Part shown: positions 1-11,077 of the stretch, in pieces | Layout of the letters: each line of letters begins with the position of its first letter | How positions within the stretch are numbered: the first letter of the stretch is position 1 | Origin: Sophora flavescens | Lineage: Eukaryota > Streptophyta > Magnoliopsida > Fabales > Fabaceae | NCBI GenBank assembly: GCA_030762895.1 | Contig: CM061065.1 | Coordinates: 83,833,607 to 83,897,606 of the forward strand | Direction: 5' to 3' | DNA: 64,000 bases | The notes under the pieces: generated by a model | Databases searched by the model: none | What the model was told of the DNA's origin: nothing | The model's input: only the letters and a program-made list of their open reading frames with translations | Program-made: the position numbers and the translations under genes

Positions 1-92
1 GTGTTGAATATTTAAATTCTTTTGTTAACTTTGTCTATTTAGTTAGTACTGAAAACTGTCTGCACTTTGCTTAGCAACAGGTTTACATCTGC

Positions 93-1882
93 ATGCACAG
101 CAAATGTACACCCGAATTCCAAATAGACTTGGAGATAGAGAAAACAGTAAAGAAGCTAAGGAAGAGAACTAGAGAGCAAAGAGCTAGAGATCAACACTCT
201 GACTTAGGCTTCATGACTCACGTTCTGTGGAATGAGGATGAAGATCAACCTGGGATGAATGAAATGGCAAATGATAGGGATAGGTCCATCAGGGACTATG
301 TTGTCTTCGATCCCCAAACCAGAGCACTCGGATTGTGAGACCAGAAATAACTACCCAGCAGTTTGAGTTCAAACCAATGATGTTTCAAATGCTTCAAACT
401 GTTGGGCAGTTCAGTGGTTCCCCTACTGAAGATCCACACTTGCATCTGAGGCAATTTCTAGAAGTGGCTAGCAATTTCAAGATCCCTGGAGTAAGTGATG
501 ATGCTTTCAAGTTAAGGCTCTTTCCTTATTCTCTGAGGGATAGAGCCAAGACTTGGTTGAACCCCTTGGAATCCAATTCCATTATTTCATGGAATGGCCT
601 GGCTGAAATTTTTTGGACTAAGTGCTTTCCTCCTACTAAAAATGCAAGAATGAGGAGTGATATAACTCCATTCAGGCAAAATGATGATGAGTCATTGTAT
701 GACTCGTGGGAGAGGTTCAAGGAGCTTTTGAGAAGATGTCCTCATCATAGCATCCCTGTATGTATTTAAATGGAGACCTTTTACAATGGACTGCAGCCTC
801 CTTCAAGATTGATGTTGGATGCTTCATCTGGAGGTACATTCTTGACAAAATCATACAATGAAGGTTAGGCATTGACTGAAAGCATAGCTGCCAACAACTA
901 TCAATGGCCAATTGTGAGGGCCAACTCTGCTAAAACACCTGCTAGAGTGCTTGAGGTGAAGGAAGCAAATGCCCCATCTGTTTAGCTTGCCTCCATCACT
1001 AATATGCTCAAAAATCTGACTGCTACTAATGCAAGTAAGGAACCTGATATGGATGAACCTGTGGTGGCTCAAGTGAGTCCCACTTCTTGTGTTTTCTATG
1101 GAGGGGAGCATCTATTTGAAGAGTGTCCCAACAACCCGGTATTAGTGAATTATGTGGGAAATAGAGGGAATAATGCATATTCCAACACTTACAATCCTGG
1201 TTGGAAGCAACACCCGAATTTCAACTATGGAAATTATAACAACACATTGAATTCCTCAACTGGGAATGCCCCATAACTATACCAACAACAGGGACAGAAT
1301 AGTCAGTAGCAACAGACTCAAGCCACTGCAAAAGAATCATCTTTGGAAGTTATGCTGAAAGCTTTCATGGCTGAAACTAAAGCTCAAATCTAGAACCAAG
1401 GAGTTGTTGTAAGAAACTTGGAGAATCAAGTGGGCCAGTTGGCCACTGCATTAACTTACAGACCCGCTGGTACCTTACCTGCTTCCATAGAGTCTCCATC
1501 ATCCTTGAATGATAAAGGGAAGGAGCAGGTAAAAGCCATAAATTTAAGAAGTGAAAAAATGCTACAGGATGCTGCAGCACCTAAGCAGCAGGGAATAAAG
1601 ACAACTGAACCAGCTAAAATAGAGAAGTTTAAGCATGACTCGATCCTAATGCCTGAAGATACAGTGCAAGTCATTCCTAAGTGGACTGAGCCTAAACTGA
1701 TTCCAGAGAGGCCTCCTCCTCTATTTCCACAAAGGTCGAAGAAAGCAGCTCAAGAGAAACAGTTTAACAAATTTCTGGAAATTCTGAAGCAGCTGCACAT
1801 CAACATACCTCTGGTTGAAGCTCTGCAGCAGATGCCTAACTACACCAAATTCATGAAGGACATTCTTACCAAGAGGAAGTGA
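93..1882 (+). pseudogene. gag: Athila gag (capsid/nucleocapsid), decayed
   Basis: The structural protein that would form the virus-like particle. A first ORF (93-338) has a charged stretch rich in Lys, Arg and Glu, as at the start of other Athila Gag proteins here. After a frameshift near 335 one frame holds the Gag core (about 360-770; motifs LRLFPYSLRDRAKTWL and DSWERFKELLRRCP). The same frame then continues to the protease but is cut by stops at 767, 866, 983, 1274, 1307, 1391 and 1880. Near 1086-1130 the zinc-knuckle spacing C-x2-?-x3-H-x4-C is present, but the second Cys is Tyr, so nucleic-acid binding would be impaired. Most stops are one transition from a Gln or Arg codon. Confidence 0.88.
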
Positions 1883-1900
1883 TTAGGAGAATCCGAGACA

Positions 1901-2908
1901 GTGGCAATGATAAAGAAGTGCAGCCAGTTGTTGCAGAACAAGATCCCTCAGAAAATGAAAGATCCAGGTAGTTTTACAATCCCTTGTTCTATAGGGAATA
2001 CTTATTGTGGAAAAGCTCTGTGTGATATTGGAGCTAGCATTAATTTGATGCCTATGTCCATTTTCAAGCAACTGAGAATTGGTGAAGCAAGGCCCACAAC
2101 TGTGACTTTACAGCTTGCTGATAGGCCCATTGCTTACCTAGAAGGAAAGATTGAAGATGTCTTAATCAGGGTGGACAAGTTTGTGTTTCCAGTGGACTTT
2201 ATTATCCTTGACTTTGACGCTGATAAGGAAGTCTCAATTATCCTTGGAAGACCCTTTCTCGCAACTGGAAAAACATTGATAGATGCGCAGAAAGGAGAGC
2301 TTACTATGAGAGTAAATGACCAACAAGTTACTTTCAATGTATTTAATGCCTTGCAATACCCTGATGAAGAGATGGAAAGTTGTTCTGTTATTACTGGTAT
2401 TGAATCTCTGGTGCAAGAGCAATTGCTAGCATTAGAGCAAGACTTAAAGCAGGAGTTTGAACTGAATGATGAAACTGATTCTGGAACTGAAGAGTTGCAG
2501 CTGCTAGTTAAAGAGAAGTTGGCACAAAGATCTTGGATCAGAAAATATGAACCTCTGGAATTAACTGTAGACATGTTAAAGGAGAATATTCCCTCTATTG
2601 AAAGACCTCCCACCCTTGAATTAAAACAATTACCCTCTCACCTGAAATATGTCTATCTTGGAGAAAAGGAAACTCTTCCAATCATCATTTCTTCCATCCT
2701 GACTTCTAAGCTAGAATGTAGTCTTATCTCAGTTTTGAAGAGGCACAAGAAGGCTATTGGATGGCAAATGGCAGACATTAGAGGCATCGGTCCTAGCCTT
2801 TGTATGCAGAGAAATCTGTTAGAGGAAGATGCCAAGAACAGTATTGAAAGCAAGAGAAGATTGAACCCGATTATTAAGGAAGTGGTGAAGAAGGAGATCA
2901 TTAAATGA
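1901..2908 (+). pseudogene. pol: Athila aspartic protease region and start of RT
   Basis: 335-codon open stretch in the same frame as gag. The retroviral-type aspartic protease core is at about residues 22-150: the active-site motif is D-I-G-A (Asp42), followed by INLMPMS, and the glycine-rich IILGRPFLATG lies near residues 112-122. This enzyme would cleave the Gag-Pol polyprotein. After an acidic linker, the last 60 codons (GWQMADIRGIGP and following) match the N-terminal approach to reverse transcriptase in Athila elements. A TGA at 2906-2908 ends it where related copies have Trp. The Met at 1901 is internal and not a true start. Confidence 0.87.
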
Positions 2909-2944
2909 CTTGATACAGGAATCATCTACCCCATTTCAGATAGT

Positions 2945-3727
2945 ATGTGGGTAAGTCCTGTGCAGTGTTTTCTAAATAAAGGAGGAGTCATTGTGTTGAA
3001 AAATGAGAAGAATGAGCTGATTCCTACAAGAACAGTCACAAGTTGGAGGATATGTATGGACTACAGAAAACTGAACAAGGCCACAAGGAAGGATCATTTT
3101 CCATTACCATTCATTGATCAGATGCTTGATAGGTTGTCTGGGAGAGACTTTTGCTGCTTCCTAGATGTCTATTCAGGCTACAACCAGATAGCAGTGGCAC
3201 CAGAAGATCAGCAGAAGACCACCTTTACTTGTCCATATGGTACATTTGCTTTCAAAAGAATGCCTTTTGGGATCTGCAATGCTCCAGCAACTTTTCAGAG
3301 GTTCATGATCGCCATCTTTTCTGATTTTATTAAGAAGACTATGGAAATTTTCATGGATGATTTCTCAGTTTTTGGTGATTCATTCATAGGATGCTTGGAC
3401 AATTTGGAGCAGGTGCTGGACAGATGTGAAGAAACCAATTTAGTTCTGAATTGGGAAAAGTGTCATTTCATGGTCAAATAAGGCATTGTTCTAGGCCACA
3501 AAGTGTCAAAGAAAGGCTTAGAGGTGGACAAAGCTAAGATTGAGGTGATTGAAAAACTTCCCCCACCCAATTCTGTCAAGGGCATCAGAAGTGTTCTAGG
3601 ACATGCTGGGTATTATAGGAGATTTATCAAAGATTTCTCTAGAATATCCAAGCCACCGTGCAAACTGCTGGAGCATGATAGTGCATTTGACTTCACAGAA
3701 GAGTGCTTATCAGCTTTTGAAATTTGA
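2945..3727 (+). pseudogene. pol: Athila reverse transcriptase, interrupted
   Basis: The RT that would copy element RNA into DNA. The palm domain is well kept. The first catalytic Asp is in FLDVYSGYN (residue 74 from 2945). The pair is in FMDDFSVFG (Asp138, Asp139), where Phe stands for the usual Tyr of YxDD, as is common in Athila. PFGICNAPATFQRFM is also typical. A TAA at 3479-3481 splits the frame, and the thumb/connection (HAGYYRRFIKDFSRI) continues at 3503. One extra base in the run near 3719-3727 shifts the frame into the RNase H part. Confidence 0.9.
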
Positions 3728-4206
3728 AGAAGGCTCTGATCACTGCCCCTGTAATAGTAGCTCCAGATTGGGAGAAGCCATCTGAATTGATGTGTGATCC
3801 AAGTGATTTTGTAGTGGGAGATGTGCTAGGTCAGAGGCATAACAAGATCTTCCATACTATCTATTATGCTAGCAAGACTCTCATTGATGCTCAGATCAAC
3901 TACACCACTATAGAAAAAGAATTGTCGGTAGTTGTGTTTGCTTTTGACAAGTTCAGACTATATATGGTGGGAACCAAAGTAGTGGTATACACAGATCATG
4001 CAGCCATCAAGTATCTCATTGACAAGAAGGATGCAAAGCCAAGGCTTATTAGATGGGTGCTTTTGCTTCAAGAATTTGATTTGGAGATCAAAGACAAGAA
4101 GGGAATTAAAAATCAGGTAGCTGATAATCTCTCCAGAATTGTTGAAGAAGGAGAAACCAAGCCTCAAGGAGAAATCAAAAAAAAATTCCTGATGAACACC
4201 TTTTAG
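3724..4206 (+). pseudogene. pol: Athila RNase H domain
   Basis: Removes the RNA strand of the RNA-DNA hybrid during reverse transcription. Catalytic positions are visible at Asp25 (CDPSDF), Glu66 (TIEKEL), Asp91 (VYTDHAAIKYL) and Asp134 (QVADNLSRI). The reading frame is +1 relative to RT because of the base gained near 3724. It ends at TAG 4204-4206 after an A-rich run at about 4178-4187, where a second slip moves the frame again. The Met at 3724 is only the first Met of this fragment. Confidence 0.88.
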
Positions 4207-5669
4207 TGATTGAAGATGTTGTAGCACCCTGGTACGCAGACATTGTGAATTTTCTGGTCAGTGGGGTAATTCCAGTGGAAATGAACTCTCAACAGAAAAT
4301 GAGGTTTTTGAATCAAGTTAAACACTTTAACTGGGATGAACCTTTTCTGTACAAAAGATGTCAAGATCAGATCATGAGGAGATGTGCTGCTGAGGAAGAA
4401 ATGCAAGCCATCCTTAGTGATTGCCATGCTGCTCCTTATGGTGGTCACTTTGGAGGAAAAGGAACAGCTGCAAAGGTCCTGCAATCAAGGTACTTCTGGC
4501 CCACTTTGTTCAGAGATGCTCAAGAGTTTGCCAAGAATTGTGATAGATGTTAGAGGGTGGGGAATATTTCCAATAGACAAGAGCTGCCACTCAACACCAT
4601 TTTGGAGATTGAATTGTTTGATGTGTAGGGAATAGATTTTATGGGACCTTTCCCTATATCCTATGGAAATCCCTACATCTTAGTGGCAATGGATTATGTC
4701 TCCAAATGGGTAGAAGCAGTAGCATTGCCTTCTAATGATGCAAGAGTAGTCACAAAGTTCCTGCACAGGAAAATATTTACCAGATTTGGCACCCCTAGAG
4801 CCATAATCAGTGATGAAGGCTCTCATTTCTGCAACAAGTTGTTTACTAACTTTCTTGCCAAATATGGAGTGAAACACAAAGTGGTTACTGCCTATCACCC
4901 TCAGATCAGTGGTCAAGCTGAAGTGTGGAACAGAGAGATCAAAAGAATCCTTGAGAAGATGGTGAATCCTTCAAGGAAGGATTGGTCCTTACATTTAGAT
5001 GATGCTCTCTAGGTCTATTGAACATCATTCAAGACTCCTATTGGAATGTCCCCTTATAGATTGGTTTATAGCAAAGCTTGCCATTTACTAATAGAGATGA
5101 AACACAAGGCATTATGGGCCATTAAGAAGTTGAATTTTGATGCACAAGCAGCTGGAGAAGCAAGAATGTTGCAGTTGAATGAACTTGAAGAGTTTAGGCT
5201 CTTTGTTTATGAAAATGTTGAAGCATACAAGAGCAAAGTCAAGGCCTGGAATGATCAGAAAATCCAGCCTGGGGAACTAGTTGAAGGCATGCAAGTGCTC
5301 TTGTTCAACTCCAGATTGAAACTGTTCCCTGGGAAGTTGAAATCATGGTGGTCTGGACCACTTAAATTGGTCAAAGTATACCCTCATGGAGCTGTGGATT
5401 TTTTGGATGAAAGCTCTGTAAAAGAGTTCAAAGTCAATGGCCAAAGGATGAAGCAATATTGGGGTGAGCCTTGTGCAAGAATGAAGGCCACCATTCATCT
5501 TTCAGATCCTTGGCCACAAGTGTGGAGTCAGACTGAGGACATTAAACCAAGGGCTACTAGGAGGAAGCCCAGCTTATATCCTTTGCTTTGTCTTTTAATT
5601 TCAGTTAATTGGTTTTATTCAGTTAATTATTTTAATCAGTTCTATTTTATAATAAATAGATGCTACTAA
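4206..5669 (+). pseudogene. pol: Athila integrase, decayed
   Basis: Would insert the cDNA into the genome. The zinc-binding HHCC region is at 4417-4553 (YGGHFGGKGT to CDRC). The catalytic core is at 4641-5012: Asp18 (MDYVSKW), Asp58 (ISDEGSHF) and Glu94 (SGQAEVWN), with 35 residues between the last two, the DD35E spacing. The C-terminal part is 5046-5669 with LQLNELEEFRL and the LLFNSRLKLFPGKLKSWWSGP block typical of Athila. Stops at 4551, 4626, 5010 and 5019 fit single transitions from Gln, Trp or Arg codons. Bases 5537-5577 contain a decayed form of the post-pol hairpin motif found in two other elements here. Confidence 0.9.
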
Positions 5670-6085
5670 CATATGATTGCAGACAGAAGCATTTTAAGCC
5701 TAAGGTTGTGCTGGAAAATGTGGGTTGGTGTGGTCACATCAGGCCCAGTTAACAGAGAAGTTGAAGAGTGACAGTTTGGATAGCTCGCAAGCCCAAGTTG
5801 AAATGAAATGATTTTGTATTTCCAAATTCAAAAGCTGAAGAGTTTTTGGGAGGGGAGGAGTTACAGAAATCGTTGGAATGTAACTTGCCTATAGCCACCA
5901 ACTTAATGCCACCCTTCTCTCCACCACTCACATCCATCCCTAACCTCTCACCTAAACCTCCTTTTTCTCTATTAAAGCCATTGTCCTCTCTGTCCTAACC
6001 CCACACGTAATCCCACTATCACTTTGTCTCACCCATCTCTGTCTATCACCATCAACCAAACCCTCTTTCTACCACTTCATATACC
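5670..6085 (+). other. Spacer between pol and env-like ORF
   Basis: About 415 non-coding bases. The second half (about 5880-6080) is strikingly C- and T-rich on the plus strand and purine-poor, leading to the ATG of the env-like ORF. Such a pyrimidine-rich tract before a downstream ORF could act as a splice acceptor region for a sub-genomic mRNA, as proposed for some env-like plant elements. That is inference; no splice junction can be proved here. Confidence 0.45.
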
Positions 6086-7713
6086 ATGGGTAAAACACAA
6101 GCTCAGTCTTCCAAGAATCCCGTTACCACCATTTCATCGTCTTCTGGTGAGGAGACTGATAAGCGTTTTGTGGATGAAGAAGGGAGATTAAAGTACAAGA
6201 GGGAAATCAAGAAGCGGAACTTCCATATGGAGAATGGTTTCTTCCTTCTGTACTCCCCTCACTATGGGATCATGGAGGATGTTGCTGAGATCATAGACAC
6301 TAATAACTGGAAGAAGTTTGTTGCTCATCCGAGAGACCCCATAATCCCCTTTGTCAGAGAATTCTATGTGAATCTCACCTCTCCCCAACAAAAGTATGTC
6401 ATGGTGAGGGATTTCAAGGGGTCCTTCTCTGTACCTACTCTGAACAGAAGGTGGGGCTTGAATGATGTTCAGGATGAGTACCTGGCTCTGTTGAAGAGTG
6501 ATGAGGAAACAGAGCTGAATGATATGATGAGGGAAGTCACGGTGGAAGGGGCGGACTGGATTCATATGGATGAGAACTGGAAAATAGCCAGACCTGATCT
6601 CACTCCCTTGGCCAAAGTCTAGTACCATGTCATCAGAACCAAGATTCTTCCCATCGCGCACATAGAAACAGTGAACAAGGAGAGGCTAGTCCTCTTGTAT
6701 TGCATTATGAAGAAGAAGAAGGTGGATGTGGGTCAACTGATTGAGAGGGAGATTATTGCATGTGCATTCAATAAGAAGGGACTACTGTTTTTCTCCTCCC
6801 TAATCACCTTCTTATGTTTGAAATATGGAGTGAAGGCCCTGCCTGAGGATGAAATTAAGGACAACAAGAGGGCCATAGATTGGCTAGCTATCAAACATTT
6901 TGGGGCATCAACATCAAAGGTGCAAGGTTCAGTTCCTCCATCTGGGCAGCATGATCACCCAGATGACGTGAACACAAAAGTGGACCTATGCTACCAAATA
7001 CTACAACATAGTTTGAAGTAGCAACAACTCTTCTGGGAATTTTCCAAAGAGCAACATCTGTGGATGCAAAGGACCCTTGGAATCAACAATCTGAGACAAG
7101 GCAGCTATCCTCCCCTGTTCCCTGAAGCTATTTTTGAACCACTCCAGTACTCTCCCCCTGAACCTAAGAAACAAATTGAACCTGCAAAGGAAACTGCACC
7201 TACTAACCCTCCTGCACCAGAACAAGACCCTGAAATCCCTCCTGTGAATCCCACTACTAGTGAGCACTCAGTGAACAACAATGAGGTCAGCTCTGAATGG
7301 ACCCCTCCATCACCAAAAAGAGACCCTACTCCAGCTCCAGCACAACCTAGTGGCATTGACAAAGGTAAGAAAAAGTGACGGAAGCTGAGCCTGAAGGCCC
7401 TCCTCCACCCAAGAAAGGCAGAATCAAGCACACAACTCCCCCTAGGTCAAGAAAAACAAAGGCAGAGTTGGAGACTGAAAAATATTATGACTCTAGTGAA
7501 GAATTGGAGGATAACATACCTCTGAGTCAAAAATTTGCAAAAGTGGTAAAAGCTAAGGCAAAGAATGGTGGAGGAGTGACTGAAGATGCTGAAAATGAGC
7601 CTAGTGTTGAAGTGGTGATCACAAAGGAAAATCCAGCAACCAGCAGGCCCACCATGAACTAGATAGCCAGAGGAGGAAGCACCAAGAGCAGTGCAAGATT
7701 AGCTCATCTTTGA
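6086..7713 (+). pseudogene. Athila env-like ORF ('putative plant transposon protein' domain)
   Basis: Starts MGKTQAQSSKN with a Ser-rich head, then a domain (about codons 20-310) of the type annotated in plants as 'putative plant transposon protein' (Pfam PF20167, as I recall). It is really the third ORF of Athila elements. The frame from 6086 is interrupted only by TAG at 6620 and 7019, then slips in an A run near 7370. The last part (7375-7662) is basic and Pro/Lys-rich (PPPPKKGRIKH). A third TAG at 7660 precedes a final TGA at 7711. The first three stops fit CAG-to-TAG changes. No clear signal peptide or membrane anchor is seen, so a true envelope role is unproven. Confidence 0.8.
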
Positions 7714-7866
7714 GCAGAAGTTCCACTCAAGGTGCTGCAGCATGCTGCAGCATCAGATGACCAGGACCCCCCTTTTAATCTCTCTTTTGTTTTAATGTTT
7801 TTAGTCTTTATTGTTAGAAGTAGTTGCTTGTTTTTGTTTGTGTAATTAGTTTGAGGTGTGTCTGCT

Positions 7867-7920
7867 CCCACTCTTTCAAAAAGAATTGTGATTAATGGAA
7901 AGTGGGGGCCTTTTTGAAAG
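7867..7920 (+). other. Hairpin with possible H-type pseudoknot
   Basis: CTTTCAAAAAG (7873-7883) and CTTTTTGAAAG (7910-7920) are perfect inverted repeats. CCCACT (7867-7872) is also complementary to AGTGGG (7901-7906), which lies in the loop. The order of arms permits an H-type pseudoknot in the RNA. Function unknown. Confidence 0.5.
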
Positions 7921-9099
7921 AAAAAGTTTTAATGAATGAATGGTGTTTGCTGTCCATGTGCATCTGATGAAGCCAAGTTGTTTTTGTGTCCCTTAATGCA
8001 TGTAAAATACATTAATACCCTGAATTAATCCTTTCTAACCACAAAATCCCTAACTTAAAATGAACTTAAAAGAAGGACTTCATTCCTATTCACTAATCAA
8101 TTGGGGAATTGGGTTGCACAGACCCTTGTCCAAGGAAGAGAGGGTGAGGTCTGCATTAGATTTCAACCTAAATTTGGGGGGGTGTGAGGTTAACTGTGAT
8201 GTTGTAGCACTCTACAACACCAATCCTGTGAGCTTTTTGGCTTCAACGGATTTTGTTCATCATGCATTCCATTCATGTGTTTTCTCTGCAGCACTTGACT
8301 TATTATTGTGATCGACTGCATATTTCACTGTTGCACACAAAATGGCTTGAGGAACTTTTCTTGTTTTAACTTGAGACTTAAAAGGCCAACCCTAGATTAT
8401 TACCCTAGGTAAACCCCTTTGAACTTGATACCATCTTCTTGGTGTTAAACCATATGACAAGCTCATTCCGTTGAAAAACAATGTACTACCCTGTTAGGTG
8501 GAGTTTGAGACTGTTTCAAAAGGTCATATGATTATAGGTCCTGACCATAATGGTTGAGGACGACCAACAATATAAGTTTCGGGGGGTGCCTATGCAATAA
8601 AAAGGTTGGAAAGAGCAAATCATCAAAGGAACAATTTGAAAATTGAGAAACTGCAGAATATGTTGCACTAACGCTGCTGCCTTTCCTCCTCCCAAGTAAT
8701 CTATGTTATTCACACACACAAAAAAAAACAGAATTAAAAGAAATAAAGTTTCCCCCACACAACAGAAATATGGGCAGGAATACATATATGTCTAAGTTTG
8801 GGGGTAGGTGATTTTGACAAGAGATCTTGAACCCCCCTAAGTTAGCTACTTTCCAAAAATTCCACACCTGAACCTTAGCCTCATTATAACCCATTAAAGC
8901 CTCTTGCTGTGTGCAGTTTGTGTTTGTGATTGTGCTTTTGATTGTTAGAAATTTGTCAAGCCTATGATAGAGTTTTATATGAATGAAGATTGAGTGAAAC
9001 ACCAACACAGAACATAAAGTAAAGTGAATTTAGTGACATGACAAATCCAATAATGTGTTAAGCCCCTGTTCTTAGGAAGATAATCGGGTGAGTCTTCAC

Positions 9100-9104
9100 C
9101 CTTG
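9100..9104. repeat. Target site duplication CCTTG, left copy
   Basis: CCTTG immediately precedes the TGTAAC end of the Tekay-like element. The same five bases follow its other end at 28329-28333. This proves a single insertion into the Athila non-coding tail. Confidence 0.9.
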
Positions 9105-10215
9105 TGTAACACCCCCCTTGGGCATTACCTCCTAACCACATGCGGAAATAAATTAAAAGGAAAATTTACGGGTTGCTTTCGGAAAAACTACTATTATTTT
9201 CATAAATTTGAAAATATGGGGGTAAAATTTATTCTTTTTCTTTTATGCGGAGTACTTAAAAATAGCGCACACAACACAAAGGTACAACTCTATTATATTA
9301 TACTCACCAACACCCATAAACAGATTTTTATTCAAAATACTTCATCATTGACAATAGAATTTCAAAAAGGTTTTAGACCACATAAACTGACTTTCTCAAA
9401 ACACAGAATCCAATGAAAAATCTTAAGTTGGTCGTTCTAGAAGACAACTACTGGAAAGAACTCCGTAGTTCTTACCAAAAAAATTTCGCCAACCTCTTCA
9501 AGGATCGGGAGTAACATCCTTAAGTGAGGTTAGGGACTCCTCGACACCACTTGTCCATGTGTAACAAAGCACCACAACAAAGGACCAAGAAAACTTAATA
9601 TATTGTAAGGGTGAGATACCAATATATGGATGAATTATGATGACTAAAATGTCCAAACACAGGGCCACAAGTATATACAAATATTCATGTTCAACATATA
9701 AATTCTCACAAAATGATCACATCCATCATCAATCGTCGTCGTTTTTGAAAACATGACACTTCTATATATCATCAGTCTATCCTAGTCTCCGGAGACCACA
9801 ACTCCATGCATTTTTTGAAAAACAATGAGCTGATCAGGCTCAATTACCACTAAGGCACAAATAGCCAACACATGTAAATGGCTCCACTTAATTCCCACAG
9901 TAACTGTCCAACTCAGGGCATAGTAAACAATGCATGTGGGTTCCAGAGCACACCGTCCTACACAAGGCACAGTGAACAAGGCTCATGGAAATCATGGTCC
10001 ATCAAGGCACCAATGATACACTGTTGCATGAGATATCTTTCCCTTCAAGGCATTCACACAAAACTTTTAGGCACGTCTGCCAAATGCATGTAAAAAAATC
10101 ATTTTATTTTCGTAACTTTTCTTAGTGCTTCATTCTTTCCTTCGTCGAGGCTCAAGGCTCATGACCATCCATAAGTTTTAAACGTTTTAAAACTTTCATT
10201 TTCAACACAGGACGT

Positions 10216-10220
10216 CTTAG
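10216..10220. repeat. Target site duplication CTTAG, left copy
   Basis: CTTAG before TGTTGACTCACC; the second copy is at 17604-17608. The intact sister LTR reads through this site at about 25035-25045 with a single CTTAG, which confirms the empty-site sequence. Confidence 0.93.
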
Positions 10221-11056
10221 TGTTGACTCACCGGCAAGTGTACCGGGTTGTCGCAAGTAATAAAACACGGTAAGAGTCTACCGAGGTCGAACACAAGGAT
10301 TGGGTTACCAATTCGACTAATTTCGCGAGAAATCCAATAAGTTGGTTAAGTAGAGAAAGTGGTTGGAAAGAAACTAGGATCACAATTCAAATTAACAAAT
10401 CGAATCAATCAAAGATATGGTGATGAAATCTGGAATTAAAAGCATCTAAGGTTTCGAATCCACCTACCCAATCATGCAAAGTACCCAAGTGATATTGATC
10501 TCCTCCTTAGGTTCAATTTAAATGTCAACGGGACCCCTAAATTCTCCTATATCCACTGTCGTGCTCAATAGGACGTATCCGATGATTTGAGTTAATTACT
10601 TACTAGGTCTCTTAACCCTAATCTCAAATTCTATTAATTCTTGTTCCCTAAGAGTTGCATCGATCTCCTATTCACTCTCGTGCAACACTCGATCGATGTT
10701 CCCAATTCAAGTTCTGAAACGTGAATCGCCTCTCGGCCTCATACACGTTTAACTAGTTGATCACGCAAGCATATAACCAACACAATGAAATCAGAATTGG
10801 AAAACAATAATTGAATTAAGAGAGAGAGAGAGTTACATCACATGAATACTATGCCGCCATAGGTGGCTTCATCGATCCTTTAGACAAGAGGATTAGTTCC
10901 TCATGTCCGTAACAACGACGCACATACAATCGGAAATCATCCTAAGACTAAGAATTAAGAGAAGAGAAGAGGAGACGCAGCCCCAGAATAAGGATTACAA
11001 AAGATCTCCAATCAGTTCTGATCCAAAAAGTCCTCTTTTTCTGTTCTGATCTGCTC

Positions 11057-11065
11057 TATTTATAA
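11057..11065 (-). promoter_or_regulatory. LTR TATA box
   Basis: TTATAAATA on the minus strand, followed about 12 bases upstream (element sense) by the palindrome array. The matching box in the 5' LTR is at 17046-17054. Confidence 0.7.
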
Positions 11066-11077
11066 GGAGGCCACGCG

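Larger units (their letters stand above)
7714..9104 (+). other. Athila 3' non-coding region, left part
   Basis: Non-coding tail between the env-like ORF and the 3' LTR, cut at 9104 by the Tekay-like insertion; it resumes at 28334. It contains an inverted-repeat pair at 7867-7920 and three G-rich tracts resembling the polypurine tract (8172-8185, 8575-8587, 8791-8806). Short ORFs here, such as 8060-8311, have no recognisable domain and I do not call them genes. Confidence 0.7.

Noticed and set aside
6086..7713. Host gene annotated as 'putative plant transposon protein'
   Set aside because: Its position between integrase and the Athila tail shows it is the third ORF of the element.
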